Numbered from the stretch's first letter, positions 17,423 through 25,923 are shown. The stretch is 64,000 nt of DNA from Bradyrhizobium sp. AUGA SZCCT0176 (GCF_018130145.1 NZ_JAFCMB010000003.1:62001-126000); one strand, 5' to 3'. A program made the numbers and translations. The notes: generated by a model not told the origin, from the letters alone.

Positions 17423-18418
17423 TCAGTCCCGCGTCATGATGATCTTGCCGAGCGCCTGGCCGGAATCCAGCAGCTCATGGGCCCGGCGCACCTCGGACAG
17501 CTTGAAGCGGGCAAAGATCGCCGGCTTGATGGTTCCGTCAGCCAGATGGCCGATCATGCGCTTCATGATGGCGCGCCGGCCTTCGCGGTCGTGGTCGTAG
17601 ATGTGGAACGAGAAACAGCGGATCGCGGGGCAGACATCGAGATGCTTGCGCATCTCCTCCATCATGTTCTGCGTCGGCAGACCGTCGAACGCGTTGTAGG
17701 AAACCACCGTTCCCCACTTGGCCAGCGCGCGCAGATGGGTGAAGAAATCAGGACCGCCGACGTGATCGAGCACGAGATCGACGCCACGTCCGCCGGTCAG
17801 TTCACGCACGCGCGCGACGACGTCTTCGCCGCGATAGTAGATGATGCCGTCGGCGCCCATCGCGCTGGCGAAGACCGCCTTCTCCTCCGAGCTGACGGTG
17901 CCGATCACGGTCATGCCTGCAAGCTTTGCAAGTTGCACCAGCGACGAGCCGACGCCGCCGGCCGCGCCGATGACGAGCACCGATTTCGGCAGACGCGCCG
18001 ATCCGCATTCATTCAGCAGCGCCCACGCCACCTGGTAATTGGCAAGGCAAACCGCGGCCTCAAGATCAACCTGCTCGGGCAGCAGATGAACGGCATCCGC
18101 CGGGGCTGCGACCATCTCGGCGTAGCAGCCACCGCGCTGCGCCAGATCGCGGGCGCTCAGCAGCACCTTTTGTCCGACCTTGATGTCACGCACTCCGCTG
18201 CCGACGGCCTCGATCCGGCCCGCCACGTCGTTGCCGGGGTTGGCCGGCAGCGGCGGCATCCATTTGTAGACGCCGCTGCGGATCAGCTTGTCGGGTTGCC
18301 CGACCCCGAAGGTTTCAGCCCGGATCAGCACGTCGGTTTCGCCGGGCACAGGCATCGGAACGTCCTGATACTCCAGGGCGTCCGGCCCTCCCGGGCGGTG
18401 TACCAAGACAGCCTTCAT
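17423..18418 (-). CDS. zinc-independent MDR oxidoreductase, NADPH:quinone reductase type
   Basis: Medium-chain dehydrogenase/reductase of 331 residues with the GroES-like N-terminal domain (NPGNDVAGRIEAVGSGV) and the Rossmann motif VLVIGAAGGVGSSLVQLAKLAG. The AxxGxxG nucleotide signature and the absence of structural zinc cysteines place it in the quinone-oxidoreductase group, which reduces quinones or enones with NADPH. The start at 18418 (MKAVLVHR) follows GGGAG at 6 bases; the frame extends 4 residues upstream without support. It is the first gene of the leftward unit with the extradiol dioxygenase, and its promoter region faces the GntR gene. A role in reducing a ring-derived quinone or enoyl compound is an inference. 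Confidence 0.88.
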   Translation of the reverse strand: MKAVLVHRPGGPDALEYQDVPMPVPGETDVLIRAETFGVGQPDKLIRSGVYKWMPPLPANPGNDVAGRIEAVGSGVRDIKVGQKVLLSARDLAQRGGCYAEMVAAPADAVHLLPEQVDLEAAVCLANYQVAWALLNECGSARLPKSVLVIGAAGGVGSSLVQLAKLAGMTVIGTVSSEEKAVFASAMGADGIIYYRGEDVVARVRELTGGRGVDLVLDHVGGPDFFTHLRALAKWGTVVSYNAFDGLPTQNMMEEMRKHLDVCPAIRCFSFHIYDHDREGRRAIMKRMIGHLADGTIKPAIFARFKLSEVRRAHELLDSGQALGKIIMTRD

Positions 18419-18445
18419 GCGCGCTCCCACCCGTCCTCAAGCCAT

Positions 18446-18475
18446 ATTTTCGAAAATACTACCGCTTACGAAAAT
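18446..18475. promoter_or_regulatory. candidate GntR operator, site 1
   Basis: Perfect palindrome ATTTTCGAAAAT (18446-18457), an 8-base spacer, then TTACGAAAAT (18466-18475). The same composite with the same spacing recurs at 19305-19334. It lies 27 bases upstream of the MDR start and 59 bases upstream of the GntR start, so it is well placed to control both the leftward catabolic unit and the regulator itself. Binding by the adjacent GntR protein is an inference. Confidence 0.6.
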
Positions 18476-18534
18476 TATTGCAACAGCATTCTCGCCTCGA
18501 TAGACTCGAAGGACGATCGGAGAGCGATTCCAAT

Positions 18535-19236
18535 ATGAACGTCACGGCCTTCAAGCGCCGAAAGGAATTCGGCAAGACGCTGGCGTCCGATATCGCGCAC
18601 CGGATGCGCAACGAGATCGTGACCTGCCGGCTCAAGCCCGGCGAGGTGCTGAAATTCGACACGCTGCGGCTGGCCTATGGCGCGAGCTTCACGACACTGC
18701 GCGAGGCGCTGACGTGTCTGGCCGCCGAGGGGCTGGTGGTGGCAGAGGAGCAGCGCGGCTTCAAGGTGGCGCCGATCAGCCTTTCGGATTTGATCGACCT
18801 GACGCGCGCCCGCATCCTGATCGAGGTCGATTTGATCCGCCGCTCGATCGAAAATGGCAATGATGACTGGGAAATCGCGGTTATTTCGTCGATCCACCGG
18901 CTTGGAATCATCGAGGGGCGCGAGGTCGAGGACTACGCCGACAATCCGGAATGGAAGCTGGCGCACCGGGAGTTTCACGAATCCCTGGTGGCGGCATGCG
19001 GCTCGCCAACCCTACTTGGCATCCGGCAATCACTGTTCGAACGCGCCGAGCGCTATCGCAATATCTCGGCAAGGTTCCGGCCACGTCCGCGCGACAAGGC
19101 CGGCGAGCACCGTGCGCTGATGAAGGCCGCCGTCGGCCGCGATGCCGACCGCGCCTGCGAGCTGATCGCAAGGCACATCCAGAACACGACCGACAACGTC
19201 ATCAAATACGCTTCGGAATTGTTCAGCCAGAATTGA
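18535..19236 (+). CDS. GntR family regulator, FCD subfamily
   Basis: DNA-binding regulator of 233 residues: winged helix-turn-helix in residues 15-80 (RMRNEIVTCRLKPGEVL, then TTLREALTCLAAEGLV) and a helical FCD ligand-binding domain (about 90-225) with the conserved Asp/His-type positions in RARILIEVDLIRRSI, HREFHESLVAACGS and EHRALMKAA-RH. FCD regulators typically bind carboxylic acids through a metal held by these His/Asp residues. The start at 18535 (MNVTAFKRR) is chosen because residues before it are non-homologous. It sits between two catabolic units, each preceded by the same operator-like element, so it probably controls both and itself. Confidence 0.92.
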   Translation: MNVTAFKRRKEFGKTLASDIAHRMRNEIVTCRLKPGEVLKFDTLRLAYGASFTTLREALTCLAAEGLVVAEEQRGFKVAPISLSDLIDLTRARILIEVDLIRRSIENGNDDWEIAVISSIHRLGIIEGREVEDYADNPEWKLAHREFHESLVAACGSPTLLGIRQSLFERAERYRNISARFRPRPRDKAGEHRALMKAAVGRDADRACELIARHIQNTTDNVIKYASELFSQN

Positions 19237-19304
19237 ATTGATCGGGCCTCGGCAACCGCGCGAGAATGCGTGCTCCCGAGCCGAAATTGAATTTCGCTTG
19301 TATC

Positions 19305-19334
19305 ATTTTCGAAAATAGTGTCTTTTACGGAAAT
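19305..19334. promoter_or_regulatory. candidate GntR operator, site 2
   Basis: Palindrome ATTTTCGAAAAT (19305-19316), an 8-base spacer, then TTACGGAAAT (19325-19334); this duplicates the element at 18446-18475 with one difference in the second part. It ends 28 bases before the start codon of the FAH-family gene, a position suited to repression of the rightward unit. Assignment to the neighbouring GntR regulator is by proximity and repetition. Confidence 0.6.
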
Positions 19335-19362
19335 CTCAAATCAGGGTCCGAGGATCGCGTTC

Positions 19363-20217
19363 ATGAAGCTCATATCTTTCCTGCGGCAGCAGACCGAAAC
19401 ATGGGGCACCGTGCGCGGCGACGAGGTCATCGACCTCGGCAAGGTGCTCGGCGGGACGCTGGCGGATTTCATCGGCAGCGCGAAATTCGCCGAGCGGGAG
19501 CAGATCGCCGCCGCCCACACGCCGGACCTGAAACTGAGCGAGATCAGTTTTCTGCCTGTGATCCCGCGGCCCGAAAAGATCGTCTGCGCCGTACGCAACT
19601 ACCTCGATCACCACAACGAGGCTGTCGCATTCGGCATGAAGCGCGAGATCACCGAATTTCCGCCGATCTTCCTGCGGGTCTGGCGCTCGCAGGTCGCGCA
19701 CAACGCGCCGGTGATCCGGCCAAAAGTTTCCGACAATCTGGACTGGGAGGGCGAACTCGCCGTCGTGATCGGCAAGGGCGGCCGCCACATCAGCCAGGCC
19801 GACGCCTGGAATCATGTCGCCGGCTATTCGATCTACAATGACGTCAGCGTCCGCGACTGGCAGCGGCATGCGCAGCAGATCGCATCCGGCAAGAATTTCG
19901 TCGGCACCGGCCCGTTCGGTCCATGGCTGGTGACGCCTGACGAGATCGCCGATCCCACCAATCTGAAGCTTGAGACCCGCGTCAATGGCGAGACGGTGCA
20001 GTCGAGCAATACGTCGATGCTGATCTTCTCGATCCCGCGGCTGATCGAATACTCCTCGACCATTTTCGACCTCGTGCCGGGCGACGTCATCGCCACCGGC
20101 ACGCCGGCCGGCGTCGGTTTCACGCGCAAGCCGCCGATCTTCCTCAAGCCCGGCGACGTCGTCGAGGTCGAGATCGAACAGATCGGCGTGCTCCGCAATC
20201 CGGTCATCGACGAGTGA
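19363..20217 (+). CDS. fumarylacetoacetate hydrolase family protein
   Basis: FAH-fold enzyme of 284 residues that hydrolyses, decarboxylates or isomerises 2-oxo/acylpyruvate products of ring cleavage. Motifs include the metal-binding segment DWEGELAVVIGKGGRHI, GYSIYNDVSVRDWQ, GTGPFGPWLVT and the C-terminal GDVIATGTPAGVGFTRKPP with KPGDVVEVEIEQIG. The start at 19363 (MKLISFLRQ) follows GAGGATC at about 8 bases; the upstream extension has no homology and would overlap the operator-like element. It is followed 4 bases later by the AA_synth-family gene. The extradiol dioxygenase at 16500-17408 could supply its substrate. Confidence 0.92.
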   Translation: MKLISFLRQQTETWGTVRGDEVIDLGKVLGGTLADFIGSAKFAEREQIAAAHTPDLKLSEISFLPVIPRPEKIVCAVRNYLDHHNEAVAFGMKREITEFPPIFLRVWRSQVAHNAPVIRPKVSDNLDWEGELAVVIGKGGRHISQADAWNHVAGYSIYNDVSVRDWQRHAQQIASGKNFVGTGPFGPWLVTPDEIADPTNLKLETRVNGETVQSSNTSMLIFSIPRLIEYSSTIFDLVPGDVIATGTPAGVGFTRKPPIFLKPGDVVEVEIEQIGVLRNPVIDE

Positions 20218-20221
20218 ACCG

Positions 20222-20815
20222 ATGACGCCATCGTCCGCAGCCTATGAAATCCGCAAGACGTCGCTGAGCGTCGAAACGATCTGGCACGAGCGTGGGCCAC
20301 GGCTGGCAATGCCGCTGCTCGTCGGCACGGCAATCGCAGTGGTCCGCAATCCCTTTGCCGGCCGCTACGAGCCGGACCTGATGCCGTTCCAGGCGTCGCT
20401 CCGCGAACTCGGCCGCGAGCTTGCGGCCGGGTTGATGGAGCGGCTCGGCGGCAGCGCCATGATCGAGGCCTATGGAAAGGGCATCGTCGTCGGCGAGGAA
20501 GGCGAGCTGGAGCATGGCGCAGTGTGGCACGAGGCCGGCGGCCAGGGCATGCGCGAGGTACTTGGCCAGCCCAAGGCCATCGTTCCCGCGGCGAAGACGA
20601 TCGGCGGCCCGGGCACACGCCTGATGGTGCCGCTCGGCCACGTCCACGCCGCCTATGTGCGCAGCCACTTCGGCACCGCCGAGATGACGATGTGGGACGC
20701 GCCACGCCGCGACGAAATCGCGTTCGGCCTCGTGATGGCAACCGGCGGCCGGCCGCACGCCCGCATCGGCGGATTGTCGGCCGATGCGATTTCAGTCCAC
20801 GACGGCCAGCGCTGA
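20222..20815 (+). CDS. amino acid synthesis (AA_synth, DUF1185) family protein
   Basis: A 197-residue protein of the AA_synth family, recognisable from IRKTSLSVETIWHERG at the start, PLLVGTAIAVVRNPFAGRYEPDL, EAYGKGIVVGEEGELEHGA and the end GGRPHARIGGL. Members were named after a complementation phenotype and lack a proven reaction; in proteobacteria they often sit in aromatic or heterocyclic acid catabolic loci. It is translationally close to the FAH gene (4-base gap) and convergent with a TctC gene. A role in the same pathway is inferred from the shared operon only. Confidence 0.85.
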   Translation: MTPSSAAYEIRKTSLSVETIWHERGPRLAMPLLVGTAIAVVRNPFAGRYEPDLMPFQASLRELGRELAAGLMERLGGSAMIEAYGKGIVVGEEGELEHGAVWHEAGGQGMREVLGQPKAIVPAAKTIGGPGTRLMVPLGHVHAAYVRSHFGTAEMTMWDAPRRDEIAFGLVMATGGRPHARIGGLSADAISVHDGQR

Positions 20816-20840
20816 CTTCACTTGCTGTCCGGCTGTTCGC

Positions 20841-21803
20841 TCAGCCGCCCTGCAGGCCTGTTTCCTTGATCAGCGGACCCCATTTGAGCCGCTCCCGTTT
20901 TTCGAACTGGGTCAGCTCGGCGGGCGTTCCGCCGCCGGGATCAAATCCGAGTTCCAGCAGGCGCTTCTTCGTTTCCGGTTCGGCAAGCGCCTTGGCCAGT
21001 TCCTTGTTCAGGAGATCGATGATCGGCTGCGGCGTGTCGCGCGGCGCGTAGAACGCGTTCCAGGCGGTCACCTCGAAATCGGCCACGCCCTGCTCGGCGA
21101 TGGATTTTACACCCGGCATCAGCTCGGTCGATTTCAGCGAGGTGATCCCGAGCGCCTTCAACTTGCCGCCGGCGACATGGCCGCGCAGTGCCGTCACCGT
21201 GTCGATGATCAGCGGCACCTGGCCGCCGAGGACGTCGGTCGTAGCCGTCGCCGATCCCTTGTAGGGCACGGAAAACAACGACGCACCGCTCCGCCCTTTG
21301 AGGAACTCGAAGACGATGCGGGCCGTCGTGCTCGGCAGCGCGATGTCGACCTTGTCGGGCGTCGCCTTGGCCGCGGCAACCAGGTCGGCCAGCGAATTTC
21401 CTGAAAACGACGGATTGGCCGCGAGCACCATGGGCAGCTTGCCCACCAGGATGATCGGCGCAAAATCCTTGGCCGGATCGAATCCCGGCGATGCGTACAT
21501 GAACTCGTTCATGCTCTGGGTGGCATTGGTGCCCATCATCAGCGTGTATCCGTCAGCGTCCGAACGCGCGGCCTGCTCGGCGCCGATGTTGCCGCCGGCG
21601 CCGGGCTTGTTCTCGACATAGAACCGCTGGCCCATCGTCCGCGACAATTGCTCGGCGAAGTATCGCGCCACCACGTCGGTGCCCTGGCCTGCCTGGTACG
21701 GCACGATGATCCGCACCGGCCTCGACGGATAGGTCTGCGCAACCGCCGCGCAACTCCATAGCAAAGCCAGCAATCCTGCGGCCCATTTTGCAAATCTCGG
21801 CAT
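20841..21803 (-). CDS. tripartite tricarboxylate transporter binding protein (TctC/Bug family), copy 2
   Basis: Periplasmic binding protein of 320 residues with a signal peptide (AAGLLALLWSCAAVAQ) and the family opening YPSRPVRIIVPYQAGQGTDVVARYFAEQL, followed by FYVENKPGAGGNIGAE. It is the last gene of the leftward unit CoA ligase, dehydratase, CoA-transferase, TctC. The ligand is therefore probably the acid that the ligase or transferase activates (inference). No membrane components are encoded nearby. Confidence 0.92.
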   Translation of the reverse strand: MPRFAKWAAGLLALLWSCAAVAQTYPSRPVRIIVPYQAGQGTDVVARYFAEQLSRTMGQRFYVENKPGAGGNIGAEQAARSDADGYTLMMGTNATQSMNEFMYASPGFDPAKDFAPIILVGKLPMVLAANPSFSGNSLADLVAAAKATPDKVDIALPSTTARIVFEFLKGRSGASLFSVPYKGSATATTDVLGGQVPLIIDTVTALRGHVAGGKLKALGITSLKSTELMPGVKSIAEQGVADFEVTAWNAFYAPRDTPQPIIDLLNKELAKALAEPETKKRLLELGFDPGGGTPAELTQFEKRERLKWGPLIKETGLQGG

Positions 21804-21826
21804 GACGGTTTCCTCTCCTGATGATT

Positions 21827-23050
21827 TTATTTTTTGTTGTCGGTCTTCTTATCGTTGGGTGAGACGATGCCGGTCTCGATCAAACCGTCGATGGCCGTTT
21901 GATCGAAGCCGGCCTCGCCCAGGATTTCGCGGACATGTTCACCGAAGCGCGGTGGCCGCCGTCCCGCGCCGCCGGGCGTCTGCGCAAGTTTTATGGGGAT
22001 GCCGGGCGCGCGGTGGCCTTCGCTTTCGATCAGCATGTCGCGGTGCGCCACATGCGGCTGCGCGAACGCCTGCGCCACATTGTTCACGGGCCCTGCCGGC
22101 ACGCCCGCGCGCATCAGATCGCGGCAGAGATCGTCGGACTTGAATCCGGCCAGCGTGCGCTCGAGTTCGGCGCGAAGGGATCCAACGTGTTTCAGCCGGT
22201 CGGCGTTGGTGCGGAAGCGCGGATCGTCGAGCAGATCTTCGCGCGCCACCTTCTGGCAGAAACGGCGGAACTGGCCGTCGTTGAGAATACCCAGAAAAAC
22301 CTCACCATCGCTGGCTGCGAATTTGTCGTAGGGCGCGATGTTGGGATGGGCGCTGCCGAGCCGGCCGGGGACGACGTCCGAGCAAAGCCAGTTGGCTGCG
22401 TGCGGAACCAGCAAATTGAGTGCGGTGTCGAACAGCGTCACCTCGACGCGCTGCCCCATCCCGGTGCGCTCGCGCGCCGCCAGCGCCAGCAGGACGCCGG
22501 TCAGCGCATTATATCCGGTGACGTAATCGACAATGGGAACGCCGACGCGGGTGGCGCCGGATTGCTGTGTGCCGTTGATGCTCATCAGCCCGCACATCGC
22601 CTGCAGCACCGCGTCGTAACCGGGCAGCCCGCCAAGCGGCCCATCGGCGCCGAAGCCGGAGATGGCGCAGTACACCAGCCGCGGAAAGCGCGTCGACAGA
22701 ACATCAAAGCCGATACCCCAGCGCTCCATGGTGCCGGGCAGGAAATTCTCCACCAGCACGTCCGCATCTCTGAGCAGGGCTTCGAGCACGGCGCGCCCCC
22801 CGGCACGCGAAAGGTCGAGCGCCATGCCGCGCTTGCCGCGGTTGACGGCGCTGAAGTAGGCCGCCTGCCCGGCCGCATCGAACGGCGGCCCGAGACCACG
22901 GGTCTCGTCGCCCGCCGGCGGCTCGATCTTGACGACATCGGCGCCATGATCGGCCAGCATCTGCGTGCACAGCGGCCCGGCGAGCACACGCGACAGATCG
23001 ACGACCTTGAGGCCGGTCATCGCTCCGCGCGTGAGCTCGTTTGCGGGCAT
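21827..23050 (-). CDS. CaiB/BaiF (class III) CoA-transferase
   Basis: Moves CoA between carboxylic acids through a covalent aspartyl intermediate. The 407-residue protein shows the family opening GLKVVDLSRVLAGPLCTQMLADHGADVVKIEPP, RGKRGMALDLS, CAISGFGADGP and GYDAVLQAMCGLM, the last being the segment carrying the catalytic Asp region (YDAV). The C-terminal GIPIKLAQTPGGAGRRPPRFGEH is also typical. An internal start at about 23020 (MTGLKVV) is possible. It is located between the dehydratase and TctC genes with a 23-base gap to the latter, consistent with one operon. Confidence 0.92.
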   Translation of the reverse strand: MPANELTRGAMTGLKVVDLSRVLAGPLCTQMLADHGADVVKIEPPAGDETRGLGPPFDAAGQAAYFSAVNRGKRGMALDLSRAGGRAVLEALLRDADVLVENFLPGTMERWGIGFDVLSTRFPRLVYCAISGFGADGPLGGLPGYDAVLQAMCGLMSINGTQQSGATRVGVPIVDYVTGYNALTGVLLALAARERTGMGQRVEVTLFDTALNLLVPHAANWLCSDVVPGRLGSAHPNIAPYDKFAASDGEVFLGILNDGQFRRFCQKVAREDLLDDPRFRTNADRLKHVGSLRAELERTLAGFKSDDLCRDLMRAGVPAGPVNNVAQAFAQPHVAHRDMLIESEGHRAPGIPIKLAQTPGGAGRRPPRFGEHVREILGEAGFDQTAIDGLIETGIVSPNDKKTDNKK

Positions 23051-23083
23051 GGTCAGTGGACCGTTCGGTTGTCAGGAACTTCT

Positions 23084-24223
23084 TCAGGAACGGCTTGGCA
23101 ATTCCACGATGCCGGTCCCCAGGACCGATACTTCATTGTCCTGATTGTAGGCTTCCTGCTCGATCTCGACGAGGTGACGCCCGCCCTCGACGAACTTGCG
23201 CTTCACCTTGCCCTTGATGAACAGCATGTCGCCCTCGGGATTGTGCCGGCGGATCTTGCAAGTCGCGCGGCGCAGGAAGCCATCGTCGCCCATCCAGTTG
23301 GTGAGATGATGGGTCAGCCAGGAGCAGCGTTCCGGACCGTAATCGTAGGCGCCGGGCGCGCCGACTTCGAGCGCGAACTCCTCTTCCCAATGCACGCGCT
23401 CGGGACAGTCAGGAATATTGAAGCGGTTGGGAATACCGAGACCGCGATGGGCGTCCTGCAGCTTCCAGGCGAGCTTGTTGGCACGGATGTAGAGGCCGCC
23501 CCACCCTTGCGCATAGGCGATGAAGCCGGTGACCGTCATCGGCCCCTTGAACATCACGGGCAGCGCCTCGCCCTCGGTGACGTCTTGCCAGTAGCGCTTG
23601 CGCGAACCCTGAATCCGCTCCTCGGCATAGAGCTTGTAGGCCTCGGCCAGTTCCTGCTCGCTGTAACGGCGCGGCGCGCGGGCCTTGACCTCCTTGTACT
23701 TGGTGCCCTGCTCGCGCGCGTGGTCGCGCTCGGTGCGGAAGCACCAGCTATCCGCCTCGGCGACGAGGTCGCCCTGCTGGTTGAAGAAATCGACGTGATA
23801 GGTCTGCTGGATCGCGCGGCCGGCAAAGCGCGTCTGGTGCTCGACGAGGTCCTTCAGCTTGGCCTCGGTCGAAATCACGTCGTTGCGACGGACAGGCTTG
23901 TGCCAGGTCCAGTCGGCGCCCGACCACATCGCGTGGACCCCGGGCAAACCGCCGACATAACCTGACACGATGCGGCTGGTCGAGAACAGGAAGCTCGGCA
24001 GCGCGATGATGCCGCCATGGTTGGTCTTGGCGGCGTAATCAGGGTCGCACCACAGCGGATTGTCATCGCCGATGCCGTGCGCGTAGTGACGGATGTTGTC
24101 GCGCGTCGCCTCGTAGCACCATGGCTCGGCGGTGACGCCGATCGAGACGCCGATGCGCTTGCGCAGATCGTCGAGGCCGTCCTCGGTGATCTTCGGAAAT
24201 CTGGTTTCAACGGTATCGAGCAT
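23084..24223 (-). CDS. FAS1-like/MaoC double-hotdog acyl-CoA hydratase or dehydratase
   Basis: A 379-residue protein made of two hotdog modules, the N-terminal one of the FAS1-like dehydratase kind. Such enzymes add or remove water at enoyl-CoA or hydroxyacyl-CoA. Landmarks are EATRDNIRHYAHGIGDDNPLW with the hydratase-type Asp-N, FLFSTSRIVSG, and a second module with MFKGPMTVTGFIAYAQGWG. The N-terminal GDDNPLW segment corresponds to the catalytic loop of MaoC proteins. The start at 24223 follows AAGGA at 8 bases. It sits between the acyl-CoA ligase and CoA-transferase genes in one operon. Confidence 0.85.
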   Translation of the reverse strand: MLDTVETRFPKITEDGLDDLRKRIGVSIGVTAEPWCYEATRDNIRHYAHGIGDDNPLWCDPDYAAKTNHGGIIALPSFLFSTSRIVSGYVGGLPGVHAMWSGADWTWHKPVRRNDVISTEAKLKDLVEHQTRFAGRAIQQTYHVDFFNQQGDLVAEADSWCFRTERDHAREQGTKYKEVKARAPRRYSEQELAEAYKLYAEERIQGSRKRYWQDVTEGEALPVMFKGPMTVTGFIAYAQGWGGLYIRANKLAWKLQDAHRGLGIPNRFNIPDCPERVHWEEEFALEVGAPGAYDYGPERCSWLTHHLTNWMGDDGFLRRATCKIRRHNPEGDMLFIKGKVKRKFVEGGRHLVEIEQEAYNQDNEVSVLGTGIVELPSRS

Positions 24224-24252
24224 GTGACGTTCCTTCCTTCAGGCTCTTGCCT

Positions 24253-25812
24253 CTATCTGGCTTCTGATTTCGTGATGGCCTGCTCGCGGTCGCGCAGCAC
24301 CTTGCGGTTGACCTTGCCGGCCGGTGTCTTGGGCAGTTCGGTGACGAAACTGACGACGCGCGGATATTCGTGATGGCTGAGGCGCTGGCGCACGACGTCC
24401 TGGATCTCGTGCTGGAACGCCTCATCGCCAGCCCGGTCGGTGACGACGAAGGCTTTCACGACTTGCCCGCGCAGCGGATCGGCGACGCCGATCGCGGCCG
24501 CCTCACGCACTTGCGGATGCTTGAGGATCGCATCCTCGATTTCGACGGCACTCATGGTCCAGCCGGCGGAGATGATCACATCGTCGGCGCGGCCGCCGTG
24601 ATAGAAATAACCATCCTCGTCGATGCGGCCGAGATCCTTGGTCGCGATCCACTGTCCGTGGCGCCAGACCTTCAGTTCGCCGGCGACGCCGGGCGGGCAT
24701 TGCCGGCCCTCGGCATCGTGGACCTCGACGCGCCCGCCGGGAATCGGTTTACCCAATGAACCGGGCTTGACGACGAAATCGCCGGCGCCGGGATAGCTCA
24801 CCAGGATCACGCCGATCTCGGTGGTGCCGTACATGCTGCAGGCCGGCCGGCCAAAAATGTCCTCGACGAACGAAGCGGTCTCGCTGTCGATCGGCTCGCC
24901 GGTGAAGGACAGTTTCTCGATGGCGTAGCGATAATTCGGCGCCGCGCCGGAATTCCGCATCATGCGATAATGCGTGGCGGCCGCCGAGATGTTGGTGAAC
25001 TGGTGCTGCTGCAGCGCCGCCAGCAGCCGCTCCGGATTGAACTTGCCGGCATAGGCGCCAATGGTGATGCCGAGCGCCAGCGGCGCCAGCGTGCCGTGCC
25101 AGAGACCATGGCCCCATGCCGGCGACGACGGGCAGATGAAACGATCGCCGGGACGAAGGCCGGTGCCGTACAGCGCCGCCACCATCAGCGTCACGATCGC
25201 ACGATGGGTGTGCTTGACCGCCTCGGGAAGCTCGCGCGTCGTCCCCGACGTATATTGGAACAGCGCCAGCGCGTCGGCCGCCGTGTTGGGCGTAAAGTGC
25301 GGCGAGAAGCGCTCAAGTCCTTTCAGGAACGCATCGTCGGCGACCACGATTTTCGCTTCCATGCCGTCCAGGCTTGGCGCCTTTTCGGCGTTCGTCACAA
25401 TCAGTCGCGGCGTGCAGTCGTTGACGCGCAGCTTGACGCCATCGGGTCCGAACAGCGTGAACAAGGGCACGGCGACGGCGCCCGCCTTCATCGTGCCGAA
25501 CACCGCCACATAGAACGCCCGCGACGGCTCCAGCATGATCGCCACGCGATCACCGGCCTTGACGCCTTCGCTCGCGAGATAATGGGCGAAGCGCGACGAG
25601 GCTTCCGAGATCTCGCGAAAGTTCAACAGTTCATCCGGCCCGTCGGCGTGAACGACAATGACAGCCGGATTGGAGCGCCCGGCATGCCGGTCGATGCATT
25701 CATGGGCGATGTTCAGGCGTTCGCGATTGCCCGCGAATAGTTCCCAGAGTCTGGCGGAGGAAAATTCCGCCTGCGCATCCGCGTAGCTCGTGAAGTAGGT
25801 CAGCTTGGTCAT
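24253..25812 (-). CDS. AMP-forming acyl-CoA synthetase
   Basis: ATP-dependent acid:CoA ligase of 519 residues, acting in the cytoplasm to activate a carboxylic acid. ANL-family motifs in order: FQYTSGTTRELPEAVKHTHR (P-loop, with an unusual Glu-Leu insertion-like sequence after SGTT-R), SMYGTTEIGV, DLGRIDEDGYFYHGGRADDVI, and the catalytic lysine loop LPKTPAGKVNRKVLR. It is closest in general shape to benzoate/medium-chain acyl ligases, but the acid is unknown. It is the first gene of the leftward unit and faces an IclR gene across a 111-base region with an 18-base palindrome. Confidence 0.92.
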   Translation of the reverse strand: MTKLTYFTSYADAQAEFSSARLWELFAGNRERLNIAHECIDRHAGRSNPAVIVVHADGPDELLNFREISEASSRFAHYLASEGVKAGDRVAIMLEPSRAFYVAVFGTMKAGAVAVPLFTLFGPDGVKLRVNDCTPRLIVTNAEKAPSLDGMEAKIVVADDAFLKGLERFSPHFTPNTAADALALFQYTSGTTRELPEAVKHTHRAIVTLMVAALYGTGLRPGDRFICPSSPAWGHGLWHGTLAPLALGITIGAYAGKFNPERLLAALQQHQFTNISAAATHYRMMRNSGAAPNYRYAIEKLSFTGEPIDSETASFVEDIFGRPACSMYGTTEIGVILVSYPGAGDFVVKPGSLGKPIPGGRVEVHDAEGRQCPPGVAGELKVWRHGQWIATKDLGRIDEDGYFYHGGRADDVIISAGWTMSAVEIEDAILKHPQVREAAAIGVADPLRGQVVKAFVVTDRAGDEAFQHEIQDVVRQRLSHHEYPRVVSFVTELPKTPAGKVNRKVLRDREQAITKSEAR

Positions 25813-25857
25813 GGCGGCAAAATACCGAAGTCGAACTAATTGTCAAATAGCGTTTCT

Positions 25858-25875
25858 GATTGTATATATACAATC
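25858..25875. promoter_or_regulatory. 18-base perfect palindrome, candidate IclR operator
   Basis: GATTGTATATATACAATC is a perfect inverted repeat about 46 bases from the ligase start and 49 bases from the IclR start, in the divergent promoter region. A looser copy of the half-sites, ATTGT and ACAAT 9 bases apart, occurs at 25904-25922 just before the IclR start codon. The placement suits control of both genes; binding by the IclR protein is inferred. Confidence 0.55.
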
Positions 25876-25923
25876 AATCTCGCCTCGTTGTTGCGCCGCA
25901 ATCATTGTTGTACAGAGACAATC

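Noticed and set aside
21899..23965. Long plus-strand open frame of about 688 codons
   Set aside because: It is antisense to the CaiB CoA-transferase and dehydratase genes, with His/Arg/Ala-rich composition typical of antisense frames in GC-rich DNA and no recognisable domain.
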